A stretch of 64,000 bases of DNA from contig NZ_CP018616.1 of NCBI RefSeq assembly GCF_002849855.1, forward strand, positions 1,488,001 through 1,552,000, in the 5' to 3' direction. This DNA is from Vibrio azureus. GTDB taxonomy: Bacteria; Pseudomonadota; Gammaproteobacteria; Enterobacterales; Vibrionaceae. Made by a program: the position numbers and the translations under genes. The notes under the pieces were generated by a model. The model was not told the DNA's origin and did not search any database. It was given only the letters and a program-made list of their open reading frames with translations. Below, in pieces: positions 10,514-21,171 of this stretch (its first letter is position 1; every line of letters begins with the position of its first letter).

Positions 10514-12409
10514 CTAATAACGAAATTGAGTCACAATAGCATCCAATTTGAGACTAACCTGGCTGACTTGTTTTGTACAAGTGACAGAGCTTTGGATCTC
10601 TCGATGGGTATCGTTGGCAAGAGATGATATTTGTGTAACATTCCGGTCAATATCTCCAGACACCACAGACTGTTGTTCTGATGCTGTTGCGATTTGTGCA
10701 TTAAGGTCAAATAAATCCTCAATTTGTTGGTTCATGCTGTCAATTGCACTTACCACTTGTTTTGTCTCTTGCTGCGTAGCTTCTGCTTGTGACTGACTCT
10801 CCGACATCAAGCTGACTGTTCGATGAACCTGATCAGTGAGGTTACTGATGGTTGTTTCAATCTGTCGAGTAGACTGATCTGTTTTCATGGATAGATCCCG
10901 AACTTCATCAGCAACGACCGCAAAGCCTCGGCCATATTCTCCTGCTCGTGCTGCTTCGATAGCCGCATTAAGCGCGAGTAAATTTGTTTGCTCTGCTATA
11001 GTTTGAATGGTCGAAATAACGGAGTTTATCTCTCGACTTTGTTCCTCAAGCTGTTGGATAAGCTCCTGTGAGTTTATAATATTTGAGGCAAGAGAGTGCA
11101 TGCTATCACTCGCTTGATGTGTGATTTTTAATGCGCAATGGGAAGCTTCTTTAATTTCAGAAGTATGTGAGGCAGCATATTCAATATTGCGTGTTATCTC
11201 ATTACTTGTTTCAACCAACTCATTAATTGCTGTTGCCACTGATTCTGACTCTATTTTCTGTTGCTCTGCATTTTTAATGCTGTTTTCGGCTGCGTGTTCA
11301 CTTTCCGACGAGCTGTTTAACAGTACTTCTTTGACCGACGCCGCTTCTTTTATTAGACCATGAACTTTATCAATGAATTGATCGAAGGAACGCCCTAATT
11401 GAGCCAGTTCATCATTGCCTTTAGGATTCATCCGCAGAGTAAGGTCACCATTGCCATTAGCGATTTCTTGCATCATGGTATTAATCGCTCTAATTCTGAG
11501 TATGATACTGCGTCCAATGAAAGCGAGAAGCACGGATATAGTAATTGCAATTAAGGCACCAAATAAATGGAGCTGGTTTTTCACATTATTTGAAGCGTCT
11601 AATATTGCGGTTTCAATTTCATCTTGTAACGAAAGAATCTCTTGTTCTGTTTGATGAACCGTTTGGCGAAGTTTACCTCTCAACCCTTCATCAGGCGTCA
11701 TTCCTAACACCTGATAAGCTTGAAATACTTGCGCTAAATCATCCTGATATTGCTGAATAGACGCTTTTAACTGTGTTTGCTGGGGATAGGTTGTTTGAAA
11801 TTTAGCGAGTTCGTTCAATAAAGCTTGTTGATGATGTTGAGTTGGAATGGCTTGGTAGGTTAAATCATGTTCCATTAACGATGAAAAATCGACCTTCGCT
11901 TGCAACTCATTAAGCTGAATAATGTCTTGCTTAAGTTGTTGGCGAGCTTGAGTTAATTGCTGAATTAATGAGTCACTCGATGTGGGTGAGTCAAGCAACT
12001 GTATTTGAGCAACCAAATCGGTAAACATCACTCTATATTGATTGAGAGTTGAACTGATAAGGTCGATCTGCCCGTCAAATTGAAGCCCATGCTCGTGTAA
12101 GCGTTTGTCCAGTGCGGTAAGCCTGTTCGAAAGGACTGCGAATGTCTCATCAAAGCGCGTTTTGTATTTTAAGTTATGGCGTGAGATAAAATCTTTTTCA
12201 AATCGACGAAGGTTAAGAAGATCAACTTCGGCTGCGGTATTTTGAACGGAAGCAACCTCAAGTTCATGTAAATTATTCAGGCTTATTTGTTCAAAGGCAC
12301 CATAAAACAATATTCCGACAATTAATATAGCATTGATTAATATGAATTTAGTACGGATACTAAATTGGTTAAAAATGTGGCTTGGACTCGGAGACCCTAA
12401 CATAGACAT
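10514..12409 (-). CDS. Methyl-accepting chemotaxis protein with HBM-type sensor
   Basis: Inner-membrane chemoreceptor feeding CheA/CheW. TM1 lies near residues 25-45 and TM2 near 283-305. The long helical periplasmic sensor carries [13 protein letters not shown], the pattern of the helical bimodular (HBM) domain that binds small organic acids in known examples. A HAMP domain follows TM2, then the signalling tip [34 protein letters not shown]. The protein ends [11 protein letters not shown], without a CheR-docking pentapeptide. It is 631 aa and sits alone, converging on ybiT. The ligand is unknown. Confidence 0.88.
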   Translation of the reverse strand: MSMLGSPSPSHIFNQFSIRTKFILINAILIVGILFYGAFEQISLNNLHELEVASVQNTAAEVDLLNLRRFEKDFISRHNLKYKTRFDETFAVLSNRLTALDKRLHEHGLQFDGQIDLISSTLNQYRVMFTDLVAQIQLLDSPTSSDSLIQQLTQARQQLKQDIIQLNELQAKVDFSSLMEHDLTYQAIPTQHHQQALLNELAKFQTTYPQQTQLKASIQQYQDDLAQVFQAYQVLGMTPDEGLRGKLRQTVHQTEQEILSLQDEIETAILDASNNVKNQLHLFGALIAITISVLLAFIGRSIILRIRAINTMMQEIANGNGDLTLRMNPKGNDELAQLGRSFDQFIDKVHGLIKEAASVKEVLLNSSSESEHAAENSIKNAEQQKIESESVATAINELVETSNEITRNIEYAASHTSEIKEASHCALKITHQASDSMHSLASNIINSQELIQQLEEQSREINSVISTIQTIAEQTNLLALNAAIEAARAGEYGRGFAVVADEVRDLSMKTDQSTRQIETTISNLTDQVHRTVSLMSESQSQAEATQQETKQVVSAIDSMNQQIEDLFDLNAQIATASEQQSVVSGDIDRNVTQISSLANDTHREIQSSVTCTKQVSQVSLKLDAIVTQFRY

Positions 12410-12610
12410 ACTCCTAACTAATGACGTTTAATGTGTTTGCACTACGAGAACAATTAAGTGTTCGCAACACAAATAAGCTGGGAGCGATACATCGCCGCTC
12501 ACAAGCAATTTAATAGCACATAAACTATTGTCAATTTAGTCAGTTTTTGCAACTTTGTAAGCAAAGATTCATCTGCCTTACTGATTAATTGGGTATGCAT
12601 CAAATTATTG

Positions 12611-14437
12611 TTATGAATTGTTGAAGTGGATAGGCTTTTTACCTAACCAACTAGTTATTGCATCCAGCATTGTTTGCTTATTGGCTGGCTTGGCAAGAAA
12701 ATCATCCATGCCGACTTCATGACATTTTTGTCGGTCCTCAAAACTTACATTAGCAGTCATGGCTAAAATAGGCAGAGTTCGACCATGTTCATTTAAGTCA
12801 CGAATTGCTTCACAAGCAGAAAAACCATCCATCTCGGGCATTTGTAGATCCATAAGAATAAGGTGAAATGGGTTACGCTTCATCGCTGCAATTGCTTCGA
12901 TGCCATTATCAGCAGTGGTGACTTTAAAACCAGCATGCTCCAGAATGGTTCGAGCAACGAGTTGATTAGCCATATTATCTTCCACTAACAAGATATGTAT
13001 ATTGTTACTGTCAATTCTTTCGCTTAAAGGCAGTTTGCTGTCTTTATGAACCACTTTTTCTTTCATTTGACATGGGATGATAACCGTAAACTCGCTCCCT
13101 TTATTCAGTTCACTATCGATTGCGATAGTACCTTCCAGTAGTTCAACCAGTCGTTTTGTGATCGTCAATCCCATACCGACGCCAGAATAGTGTCGTGTAA
13201 AGGTGGCATCTTTTTGCTTAAAGGGTTGAAAAATTAGCTCTGTATCAGCAGATTCTAAGCCGATACCTGTGTCAGTTACTTGAATACACAGACCATTTGG
13301 GAAATGATGATTTAAAGTCAGTGACACTTCACCCGTGTGAGTAAACTTAATCGCATTATCCAGTAAATTTGTAATGATTTGAGATAATTTACCTTCGTCA
13401 GTATGGGCGACAGACAGCTGCCCTAACTGATTGTTAAAGTTCAAGGTGAGATCTTTCTTACAGCACTCTTTAAGCATGGAAAAAGTCTGATGACCAAGCT
13501 CGGCAACATCAAAATCTTTTTTATCGATGACTAACTTCCCAAGATCCATTTTAGAAAAGTCCAAAATATCATTCAGTTGCTTCAAAAGTAAATGTGCTGC
13601 TTCATCTGCCATATTATTAATTTCTTTGCAGTGAGCTGGAAGAGGTTCTTCTTTAATCAGATCAATGGCACCGATAATGGCATTCATGGGCGTACGAATT
13701 TCATGGCTCATCGTGGCGATAAACTGAGACTTTGCAATATTAGCTGCATCTGCTTCTCTCTTTGCATTTTCTAATTGCTGCTCACGAGTTTTGAGTTTAT
13801 ACAGGTGCTCTTCTAATTGTTCAACGCCGTATTCTAAGCGGGTTACCTCATCAACATTGATGGTGCTTTTATCGCCTTTCCTAGAGTAGATATGTATAAG
13901 TTTTTGGTTAATTCTTGAAAGGGGGGAAAAAATCATCCATTGAGAGATTAAATAAATAAGAAAACTCAGCGAGAGCAGGGTAAGAGCAGTATAGAAACGC
14001 ATCTGTTCAACATGCATATTAATGTCTGCCATCATTTGTTTTTTACTCATGGAAATCTGCATACTGCCTATAGACGACACACCAGAGTCAATAGAATTAG
14101 AAAAATTGAGTGCCATTGGATTGTTATCATGAGGCTTATCACCCCATTTACCGACTTGTTCTCCATAGTTATCAAGAATCGACACATAACATAAATCTGG
14201 GTAGTGCTTGGCCATTAAGGCGAGCTTCTCATTTAACGGTTGTGAGCGGTGAGAGGCAACATCAGGGGAGAGAGCGGCAGTGATCGCTTGAAAGTTCGCT
14301 TTGATTTGTGCATCCATTCGATCTGATAAATACTTGGTTTCAAAGGTTCGTACGACTTCACCAACAACGAAGCTCAAACTGACGGTTAATGCTAATACAC
14401 TGGCCAAGTACTTAAACCAAATGGGTAAACGCTTCAT
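12611..14437 (-). CDS. Hybrid sensor histidine kinase / response regulator
   Basis: Membrane two-component sensor of 608 aa. TM1 is near residues 10-30; a periplasmic region follows, and TM2 (TALTLLSLSFLIYLIS) is near 150. The cytosolic part has a coiled linker, the phospho-acceptor H-box [19 protein letters not shown], the N-box NLLDNAIKFTH, ATP-lid motifs DTGIGLE and GVGMGLTI, and a C-terminal receiver domain with LMDLQMPEMDGF. No DNA-binding output is attached, so it must pass phosphate onward or act through a partner. I use the ATG at 14437 because AGGAG lies 7 bases upstream; a longer frame starts at 14512. It is divergent from cobB. Confidence 0.88.
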   Translation of the reverse strand: MKRLPIWFKYLASVLALTVSLSFVVGEVVRTFETKYLSDRMDAQIKANFQAITAALSPDVASHRSQPLNEKLALMAKHYPDLCYVSILDNYGEQVGKWGDKPHDNNPMALNFSNSIDSGVSSIGSMQISMSKKQMMADINMHVEQMRFYTALTLLSLSFLIYLISQWMIFSPLSRINQKLIHIYSRKGDKSTINVDEVTRLEYGVEQLEEHLYKLKTREQQLENAKREADAANIAKSQFIATMSHEIRTPMNAIIGAIDLIKEEPLPAHCKEINNMADEAAHLLLKQLNDILDFSKMDLGKLVIDKKDFDVAELGHQTFSMLKECCKKDLTLNFNNQLGQLSVAHTDEGKLSQIITNLLDNAIKFTHTGEVSLTLNHHFPNGLCIQVTDTGIGLESADTELIFQPFKQKDATFTRHYSGVGMGLTITKRLVELLEGTIAIDSELNKGSEFTVIIPCQMKEKVVHKDSKLPLSERIDSNNIHILLVEDNMANQLVARTILEHAGFKVTTADNGIEAIAAMKRNPFHLILMDLQMPEMDGFSACEAIRDLNEHGRTLPILAMTANVSFEDRQKCHEVGMDDFLAKPANKQTMLDAITSWLGKKPIHFNNS

Positions 14438-14702
14438 ATTCCATCTCCTAATAACAGCAGCTATTCTTAATTTGAGCTTCAAATTGAGATTAAATATCAA
14501 ATTGAATTTCAAAATGAGAATAAAATGCTTTATCTAAAAAGCAATAAAAAGCAGTGCAGGAAACTTGCCAGCTTAGATGTTTCATTGATTAGTCACGGGA
14601 TATCTTGCAATATAAAAATCAAACTTAGACTATGGTCTAATGTATATTACTACTTCTGTCATCTGTTCAATGTTAAAATTTACCAAAAACTAAGGATGGC
14701 TT

Positions 14703-15419
14703 ATGAATTTTCCATATAGAAATATTGTAGTACTGACAGGGGCCGGTATATCTGCAGAATCAGGAATCCAAACCTTCCGAGCACAGGATGGTCTGTGGGA
14801 AAATCATCACATCGAAGATGTTGCCACTCCTGAAGGGTTTGCTCGTGATCCACAAATGGTACAGCGTTTTTATGATCAGCGACGTGCTAAACTTCTTGAG
14901 GACGCGATAAAACCCAATCAAGCGCATTTATACCTCGGTCAATTAGAATCACAATTAGATGGAAAAGTAACCATTATCACTCAAAACATCGATAACCTTC
15001 ATGAGCGTGGAGGCAGTCATCACATTATTCATATGCATGGGGAACTGTTAAAAGCGCGTTGCTGTGAGTCTGGTCAAGTATTCGAATGTAATGAAGACCT
15101 TGCTCCTGAGTCACTTTGCCATTGTTGCCAAATTCCTTCGCCACTGAGGCCCCATATTGTTTGGTTTGGTGAAATGCCGCTTCAGATGGGAGAGATATAC
15201 GGCTTACTCGAAGAGGCCGATCTTTTTATTTCTATCGGTACATCAGGGCTTGTCTATCCCGCTGCGGGGTTTGTCCATGATGCGAAAATGCACGGTGCGC
15301 ATACGATAGAAATTAATTTAGAACCTAGTGCCGTTGAAAGTGAGTTTGAGGAAAAACGCTACGGTAAAGCAAGTATCGAAGTACCTAAGCTGGTCAAAGA
15401 GTTACTCGGGCAGGGTTAA
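14703..15419 (+). CDS. cobB: NAD-dependent protein deacylase (sirtuin)
   Basis: Removes acetyl (and in this class often succinyl) groups from lysines using NAD+. Visible sirtuin motifs are [14 protein letters not shown] (NAD binding), [12 protein letters not shown], the catalytic histidine in HMHGEL, paired cysteines CC...C...CHCC for zinc, IVWFGEMP, and [12 protein letters not shown]. At 238 aa it is the usual bacterial size. It starts divergently from the hybrid kinase and ends at a strong bidirectional terminator at 15444-15475. Confidence 0.93.
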   Translation: MNFPYRNIVVLTGAGISAESGIQTFRAQDGLWENHHIEDVATPEGFARDPQMVQRFYDQRRAKLLEDAIKPNQAHLYLGQLESQLDGKVTIITQNIDNLHERGGSHHIIHMHGELLKARCCESGQVFECNEDLAPESLCHCCQIPSPLRPHIVWFGEMPLQMGEIYGLLEEADLFISIGTSGLVYPAAGFVHDAKMHGAHTIEINLEPSAVESEFEEKRYGKASIEVPKLVKELLGQG

Positions 15420-15443
15420 CCCCATCGACGATAAAAACACATT

Positions 15444-15475
15444 AAAAAAGGCATTGAACGTTCAATGCCTTTTTT
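15444..15475 (+). terminator. Bidirectional terminator between cobB and potD
   Basis: A near-perfect palindrome: AAAAAAGGCATTGAAC on one arm and its complement on the other, flanked by A and T runs. It should stop cobB on the plus strand and the potD copy on the minus strand. Confidence 0.88.
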
Positions 15476-15609
15476 GAATAATCGGATTTCTTTTTAACTG
15501 TCCAGCTTCATAACCACTCAGTTTTATAGCGATTAAATTTATAACCATTAAGTTTTATAACTTATTCTGAACTATAGTTAATCACTAGAAATCAGATGAT
15601 TATGGACGA

Positions 15610-16647
15610 TCAGTTATCAACTTTCAGCTTTTGGAAGTACTCATCATAGAGAACGCTTGCCTCACCGACTTCGTCTTGCCACGTACCGCTGTCCATGACT
15701 TTTTGAGGAGGAAAGATACGCTCATCGTTAGCAAACTCTTTTGGTAATAGCTTGAGTGCACCTTTAACTGGAGTAGGGTAACCGATTTCAAGAGCAATTT
15801 TAGCCGCGTTCTCTGGGCGCAATAAAAAGTCGATCATCTTATGTGCAGCTTCTTTGTTCTTCGCCCCTGCAGGAATTGCTAAGCTGTCCATCCAAAAGAT
15901 TGTGCCTTTTTCTGGCCAAATTACGTCAATATTTGCACCTTCTTGACGCGCCATGTAAGCAGACCCATTCCAAAGCATACCAAGAGAGACTTCTCCTGCT
16001 AAATAAGGGTTAGCTGGGAAGTCTGAATTAAACACCAAAACATTTGGCATCAGCTTCTTTAGTTCTTCGTAAGCCGCTTTAATCTCATCTGGGTTCGTGG
16101 TATTTGGTGAATAGCCAAGCTTTGTCAACGCCATATGGAAGACCTCACGAGAGTCATCCATTAGCATTAGTTGACCTTCCCACTTACTGTCCCAGAAATC
16201 ATCCCATTTAGAAATGGACGATTTGTCTAGCATGTCTGAATTGATACCAATGCCTGTCGCGCCCCAGATATAAGGAATAGAGTAGCTGTTATTTGGATCA
16301 AAAGGTTTATTCAGATAGTTTGTATCCAACTCAGAAAAATGGGGTAGCTTCTCTTTGTCGATTTCTTGCAACATGCCTTCTTTACGCATTTTGGATACAA
16401 AATAGGTAGACGGTACTACCAAATCATAACCACTGCCCTGAGTTTTCAATTTTGCGTACATACTCTCATTGGACTCATAAGTAGAGTAGATAACTTTGAT
16501 CCCAGTTTCCTTCGTAAAATCCTCAAGAACCTCGTTGGGAATGTATTCTGACCAGTTGTAAAAATACAGTTCTTGATCGGCAGCCATTGCAGGGGTAGCG
16601 ATAAGCGTCGCTGCACACAGTGCGCTTGCGTAGAATTTACTTTTCAT
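15610..16647 (-). CDS. potD: Spermidine/putrescine-binding periplasmic protein (second copy)
   Basis: Periplasmic receptor delivering polyamine to PotABC. The ATG at 16647 follows GGAAAGAAA and begins a clear signal peptide (MKSKFYASALCAATLIATPAMA, then ADQELYFYNW). The mature chain shows the PotD pattern: YNWSEYIP, STYESNESMYAKLKTQG, YDLVVPSTYFV, MLWNGSAYMAR, and DFLLRPENAAKIA. It is 345 aa. It is a close paralogue of the gene at 16921-17952 but is separated from the pot operon by a strong terminator, so it should be transcribed on its own and may have a different affinity or regulation. Confidence 0.9.
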   Translation of the reverse strand: MKSKFYASALCAATLIATPAMAADQELYFYNWSEYIPNEVLEDFTKETGIKVIYSTYESNESMYAKLKTQGSGYDLVVPSTYFVSKMRKEGMLQEIDKEKLPHFSELDTNYLNKPFDPNNSYSIPYIWGATGIGINSDMLDKSSISKWDDFWDSKWEGQLMLMDDSREVFHMALTKLGYSPNTTNPDEIKAAYEELKKLMPNVLVFNSDFPANPYLAGEVSLGMLWNGSAYMARQEGANIDVIWPEKGTIFWMDSLAIPAGAKNKEAAHKMIDFLLRPENAAKIALEIGYPTPVKGALKLLPKEFANDERIFPPQKVMDSGTWQDEVGEASVLYDEYFQKLKVDN

Positions 16648-16849
16648 TTTCTTTCCGTTTTGTCTAACAAAATACACGTCAATATTAGTCGTTGATAAGG
16701 ACATGTTCCAAGTTGCAATCAGCGTCATACTGTTTACTTAATACTGTTTTTTCAACGTTCACAGGATGAATCCTATACCCAAGAAGTCTCAAGTTGCTGG
16801 GATCTATCGGTAAGCAGCAGACGATGCCGAATTATATCAGTCAATAAAA

Positions 16850-16879
16850 AAAATAGGCAGAATTTACTCTGCCTATTTT
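16850..16879 (-). terminator. Terminator at the end of the potABCD operon
   Basis: AAAATAGGCAGA pairs with TCTGCCTATTTT around a 6-base loop; on the minus strand it runs into a T tract. It lies between the two potD copies. Confidence 0.88.
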
Positions 16880-16920
16880 GTACTTAATGATAAAGATCCT
16901 GATTCATCGTGTTAATGATC

Positions 16921-17952
16921 CTATTGACCCGCTTTGAGTCGTAAGAAATATTCCTCATATTTCTCTGTCATATCACCAACCGCATCTTGCCATTCCACTC
17001 GATCCAAGTCTTCTTGGGATGGGAACAGTGGGGCGATGTCTTTGAATTTTTCATTAGAGGATTCAACAGCAGTCAGGTAACCCGTATCTTGAGAAATCTG
17101 CACTGCGATTTCTGGGCGAAGTAAAAAGTCGATCATTTTATGTGCTGCTTCGACATTTTTTGCGCCAGAAGAAATCGCAAAATTATCAACCCATCCAATT
17201 CCCCCTTCTTTAGGGAAAATAAGCTTTAAGTTCATATCTTCATTCTGAGCGGCAGCAGCACTACCATTCCAAAGCATACCAACGCCAACCTCACCAGACA
17301 TATATGGCGCACCTGGATTGTCAGAGTTAAAGACCAGAACATTTGGCATTAACTTTTGTAGTTCTTTATATGCTTCATTAATTTCTTTGGGGTTAGCTGA
17401 ATTACCTGAATAGCCCAGCTTGCGTAATGCGATATGGAATACCTCACGAGTATCGTCCATCAGCATAACCTGTCCCTCAAGCTCAGGCTTCCATAGATCT
17501 GCCCAACTTTGAAAATCATTAGGATCGTACATATCTGCGTTGACCGCTAAACCTGTAATCGCGACAACGTGTGGGATAGAGTAGTCGTTGTTCGGATCAT
17601 AGGATTTATTCAGATAGTTTTTATCTAAGTTAGCAAAGTTTTTCAACTTAGATTTATCGATCTTTTGTAGCATGCCTTCATCACGCATCTTGGCAACAAA
17701 GTATGTCGAAGGGACGACTAAATCATAGCCTTTGTTATGTGTTTTGAGTTTTGCATACAACGTTTCATTAGACTCGTAAGTTGAATAGATTACTTTAATA
17801 CCAGTTTCTTTTGTAAATCGTTCTAGGATATTACTATTGATGTAAGGCCCCCAGTTCATAAATACCAATTCTTTGTCATTTGCGGTCGCTGTTCCAGAGA
17901 ACACTGAAAGCGCAAATGCACCACTAGCCAGTAAAGTAGCCCAATTTTTCAT
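16921..17952 (-). CDS. potD: Spermidine/putrescine-binding periplasmic protein
   Basis: Last gene of potA-potB-potC-potD and the operon's own solute receptor. The signal peptide is MKNWATLLASGAFALSVFSGTATA, followed by NDKELVFMNW. It shares with its downstream paralogue the motifs STYESNETLYAKLKTH, YDLVVPSTYFVAK, MLMDDTREVFH, MLWNGSAAAAQ and DFLLRPE. It is 343 aa. A strong terminator follows at 16850-16879, ending the operon. About 100 bases separate it from potC. Confidence 0.92.
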   Translation of the reverse strand: MKNWATLLASGAFALSVFSGTATANDKELVFMNWGPYINSNILERFTKETGIKVIYSTYESNETLYAKLKTHNKGYDLVVPSTYFVAKMRDEGMLQKIDKSKLKNFANLDKNYLNKSYDPNNDYSIPHVVAITGLAVNADMYDPNDFQSWADLWKPELEGQVMLMDDTREVFHIALRKLGYSGNSANPKEINEAYKELQKLMPNVLVFNSDNPGAPYMSGEVGVGMLWNGSAAAAQNEDMNLKLIFPKEGGIGWVDNFAISSGAKNVEAAHKMIDFLLRPEIAVQISQDTGYLTAVESSNEKFKDIAPLFPSQEDLDRVEWQDAVGDMTEKYEEYFLRLKAGQ

Positions 17953-18049
17953 TTTGACTTAGCTCCAAACCAAGTGTGGTCCAACTGTGGTTGGACGATA
18001 GATGATAAGTAGAAGATTCTACAGCAGTGAATAAAAATAAAACAATGTA

Positions 18050-18820
18050 TTACTTAACTTTTTCTTTAGCGAGTAGTTGCGATAAGATCACAAGAACCAA
18101 GGATACAATCAACATCAGCGTCGCGAGTGCATTGACTTCTGGTGAAATACCGACTTTTACCATTGAGTAAATCTTCAAAGGTAAAATTTCGTACGTAGGG
18201 CCAGTTACAAACGAACTAATGATCACATCATCTAATGACAAAGTGAAACTGAGTAACCATCCAGCAGCAACCGCAGGTTTTGCTAATGGCAGTATGATTT
18301 GCTTTAAGATTACCCATTCACTCGCTCCTAAATCTTTCGCGGCTTCCAGCATTTTGACATCAAAACCATTTAGGCGGCTGTAAACAGTAATCACAACAAA
18401 TGGCAGACAAAAAGTAATATGAGCAATCAGCAAGGTAAAGAACCCAAGTTGTGCGCCTAAAACTAAAAATAGTGCCAGTAAAGAAATTGCCATGACGATA
18501 TCAGGAGACATCATCACAACAAACAGCATGCCATTGACAGCGCTTTTGCCTTTAAAGGAGTATCGAAATAAGGCAACAGCGGTCAGGCTACCAATAATAG
18601 TTGCAGCCGTTGCAGAAAAAACGGCAACATTCAGTGAATGCCATGCAGCTTGCATCAAGCTATCGTTATGAACAAGGGTCTCATACCACTTAGTAGTGAA
18701 ACCGCCCCATTTCATGCCAAATTTATTGGAGTTAAAAGAGTTTACGATCAAAACGACAATGGGCAGGTATAGAAAAGCATACACTAGCGCCATAAAGCTA
18801 AATCTAAACATACGTCCCAT
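18050..18820 (-). CDS. potC: Spermidine/putrescine ABC transporter permease PotC
   Basis: Inner-membrane permease subunit of the polyamine importer. Six hydrophobic segments are visible, with the first at residues 5-28 (FSFMALVYAFLYLPIVVLIVNSF). The EAA loop that contacts the ATPase reads [26 protein letters not shown]. It is 256 aa, the standard length. Its start codon overlaps the stop of potB, so the two are translationally coupled. Confidence 0.93.
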   Translation of the reverse strand: MGRMFRFSFMALVYAFLYLPIVVLIVNSFNSNKFGMKWGGFTTKWYETLVHNDSLMQAAWHSLNVAVFSATAATIIGSLTAVALFRYSFKGKSAVNGMLFVVMMSPDIVMAISLLALFLVLGAQLGFFTLLIAHITFCLPFVVITVYSRLNGFDVKMLEAAKDLGASEWVILKQIILPLAKPAVAAGWLLSFTLSLDDVIISSFVTGPTYEILPLKIYSMVKVGISPEVNALATLMLIVSLVLVILSQLLAKEKVK

Positions 18821-19680
18821 TAGTCTAGCTCCACTTTTTTATTCAACAGTTTTCCAGCTCGGTAGTAAGCGTATAGCATCACTGCCATTGCGAAGGTTAG
18901 GGCGATACTGGTGGCGGCACCAAAAGGCCAATCTCGTGCATTGAGTACTTGGCTTTTAATCACATTCCCAATCAATAGGTTCTTTGCTCCCCCTAGAAGG
19001 TCTGATATATAGAACATACCTAGAGCTGGAAGCAAGACTAATAAACAGCCACCGATGATGCCAGGCATCGTAAGCGGAAGAATGACCTTAAGTATTGTTT
19101 GGAACTTGCTTGCCCCTAAATCTTTTGCTGCTTCTATATATGTGTGATCCAACTTCTCGATCGCCGAATAAAGTGGCAAAATCATAAATGGAAGTAGGAT
19201 ATAGACAAGACCAATCATCACAGCTGTTTCTGTGTACATCAAGCGTAACGGCTTATCAATTATCTCCATAGCCATAAGAGATTTATTCAACACGCCTTGA
19301 GTACCTAGCACTATTTTCAAACCATAAGTACGAATTAAGGAGTTGGTCCAAAAAGGAACAATAACCAAAAACAGCATAAACGGACGCCATTTTTCTGGCA
19401 TCTTGGCAACAAAGTAGGCAAATGGATACCCAATGATCAGACAACATACTGTTGCAATGATCGCCATATAGAAAGAGTGAATCAACACTTTTGCATATAG
19501 CGGATCGAGAAGACGTAGGTAGTTGCTTGAGGTAAAGGTTAAATCAATCAGGTTTGCTTCATCACGCGTTAAAAAGCTCGTAATTATAATCATTACGTTG
19601 GGAACGAGAACAAATAACGTTAACCAACCTACAATTAGAGCGATGATCGCATTCTGAAGATTAAGCTTCTTGCGTATCAT
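18820..19680 (-). CDS. potB: Spermidine/putrescine ABC transporter permease PotB
   Basis: Partner permease of PotC. Hydrophobic segments begin at residue 10 ([23 protein letters not shown]). The EAA loop [26 protein letters not shown] sits in the C-terminal half. At 286 aa it matches the family. It overlaps potA by 20 bases at its start and potC by one base at its end, so potA-B-C form a tightly coupled unit. Confidence 0.93.
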   Translation of the reverse strand: MIRKKLNLQNAIIALIVGWLTLFVLVPNVMIIITSFLTRDEANLIDLTFTSSNYLRLLDPLYAKVLIHSFYMAIIATVCCLIIGYPFAYFVAKMPEKWRPFMLFLVIVPFWTNSLIRTYGLKIVLGTQGVLNKSLMAMEIIDKPLRLMYTETAVMIGLVYILLPFMILPLYSAIEKLDHTYIEAAKDLGASKFQTILKVILPLTMPGIIGGCLLVLLPALGMFYISDLLGGAKNLLIGNVIKSQVLNARDWPFGAATSIALTFAMAVMLYAYYRAGKLLNKKVELD

Positions 19681-20776
19681 TTAATACCACCTCCCAGCTC
19701 TCAACCCAAGTAATGGCAACTTTTTGGCCGAGTGAATGGTCGACATCTGGATCATCTTCGTTGAAAAACTCACTGACCATAACTCGCATACCAGAATCTA
19801 ACTCAATGACGGAGTCCAGCGTCATACCTTTATAGGTTCGTTCTGTAACGTGTCCGACAATGCCTTTTTCTTCAGATTCTTTAATTTCTTCGATTCTCAA
19901 ATCTTCTGGACGAAGGAGTACTTGGAACTTATCACCGGCTTGTGCTGGCTTGTTGTAGTAGACAACAGAGTCAACGCCTTCAATTTCTGCTCGAATACGA
20001 TTTTCGTCAATGCGCTCGATCATTGTGGCATTAAATACGTTAATTTCACCGATGAAACGAGCAACAAACAAGTTCTTCGGCTCTTCATAGATTTCACGAG
20101 GTGAACCATCTTGCTCAATAACGCCATCACGCATCACGATAATACGGTCAGACATCGAGAGCGCTTCTTCTTGATCATGTGTGACAAAGATAAAAGTGAT
20201 GCCAAGTTGACGCTGTAATTGTTTGAGCTCAATTTGCATTTGCTTACGTAACTTATAGTCAAGTGCAGAGAGAGATTCATCGAGCAGTAATACTTTTGGC
20301 TTATTCACGACAGCTCGTGCAATCGCAATACGCTGCTGTTGACCACCTGAAAGCTGGTGTGGTTTACGGTGAGCCATTTTCTCAAGACGAACCATTCGCA
20401 GTGATTCCATCACTCTTGGCTCGATTTCAGAAGCGGGCGTTTTTTGCATGCGCAGACCAAAAGCCACGTTATCAAAAACGGTCATATGCGGAAAAAGCGC
20501 ATAACTCTGGAAAACAGTATTGACGTGCCTCTGCTCAGCAGGAACCTGGGTTACATCTTGTTCACCGATAGTGATTTGGCCAAGGTCTGCAGTTTCAAAG
20601 CCCGCAATCATGCGTAACACTGTCGTCTTACCACACCCTGATGGACCAAGAATGGTCAGAAACTCACCATGATTAACATCCAGATTTAAATTACCGATGA
20701 TTTCTTTACCATCGAAACTCTTACTTATACCAGATAGACGAACTACTGGCTTTCCTGCTTGCTGTTTAGCGTTCAA
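19661..20776 (-). CDS. potA: Spermidine/putrescine ABC transporter ATPase PotA
   Basis: ATPase subunit powering polyamine uptake. Walker [10 protein letters not shown] lies near residue 45, the Q-loop is in [16 protein letters not shown], the ABC signature is [14 protein letters not shown], and Walker B is [12 protein letters not shown] followed by YKLRKQMQ, typical of PotA. A C-terminal TOBE-like regulatory domain ([11 protein letters not shown]) completes the 371-aa protein. It is the first gene of the operon. Confidence 0.94.
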   Translation of the reverse strand: MNAKQQAGKPVVRLSGISKSFDGKEIIGNLNLDVNHGEFLTILGPSGCGKTTVLRMIAGFETADLGQITIGEQDVTQVPAEQRHVNTVFQSYALFPHMTVFDNVAFGLRMQKTPASEIEPRVMESLRMVRLEKMAHRKPHQLSGGQQQRIAIARAVVNKPKVLLLDESLSALDYKLRKQMQIELKQLQRQLGITFIFVTHDQEEALSMSDRIIVMRDGVIEQDGSPREIYEEPKNLFVARFIGEINVFNATMIERIDENRIRAEIEGVDSVVYYNKPAQAGDKFQVLLRPEDLRIEEIKESEEKGIVGHVTERTYKGMTLDSVIELDSGMRVMVSEFFNEDDPDVDHSLGQKVAITWVESWEVVLNDTQEA

Positions 20777-21171
20777 CGTCTGTATTTCTCCCAGATCTTT
20801 ATTGGGTTTGCACCAAATGAGATGACAAATGTCAGTCAGTTTGAGGCGCGCATCATAATCACCAAAATGGTGAATTCAAAGCATTTTCTTATCTTGAAAC
20901 AGAAAAATTTTTGCAGCATCAAGTAAAGTTTTCTTACTATGTTGTTTTTCCGGCGTATTTACCGTTTACACTGCATCATGACAACTGAGTGAGATATTAT
21001 AAATCTTTCAATTACATAGACTTTGAAATGATTAATTATCAACCAAAAGACAGATATTGCAAGTCGTAGTTTGAGTAAGGTTTTAGACATAGCAAAGATT
21101 TGATTTATAATGGTGCCTTTGTGATTTCACAAGATGATCGTGTCACTGAGCAAGTTAAACTTGGATTAAGT
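20777..21171. other. Intergenic region between potA and a divergent membrane-protein gene
   Basis: About 395 bases with no convincing ORF. It must hold the promoter of potABCD and that of the plus-strand gene. I see AT-rich stretches but no sigma-70 pair or operator that I would defend. Confidence 0.4.
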
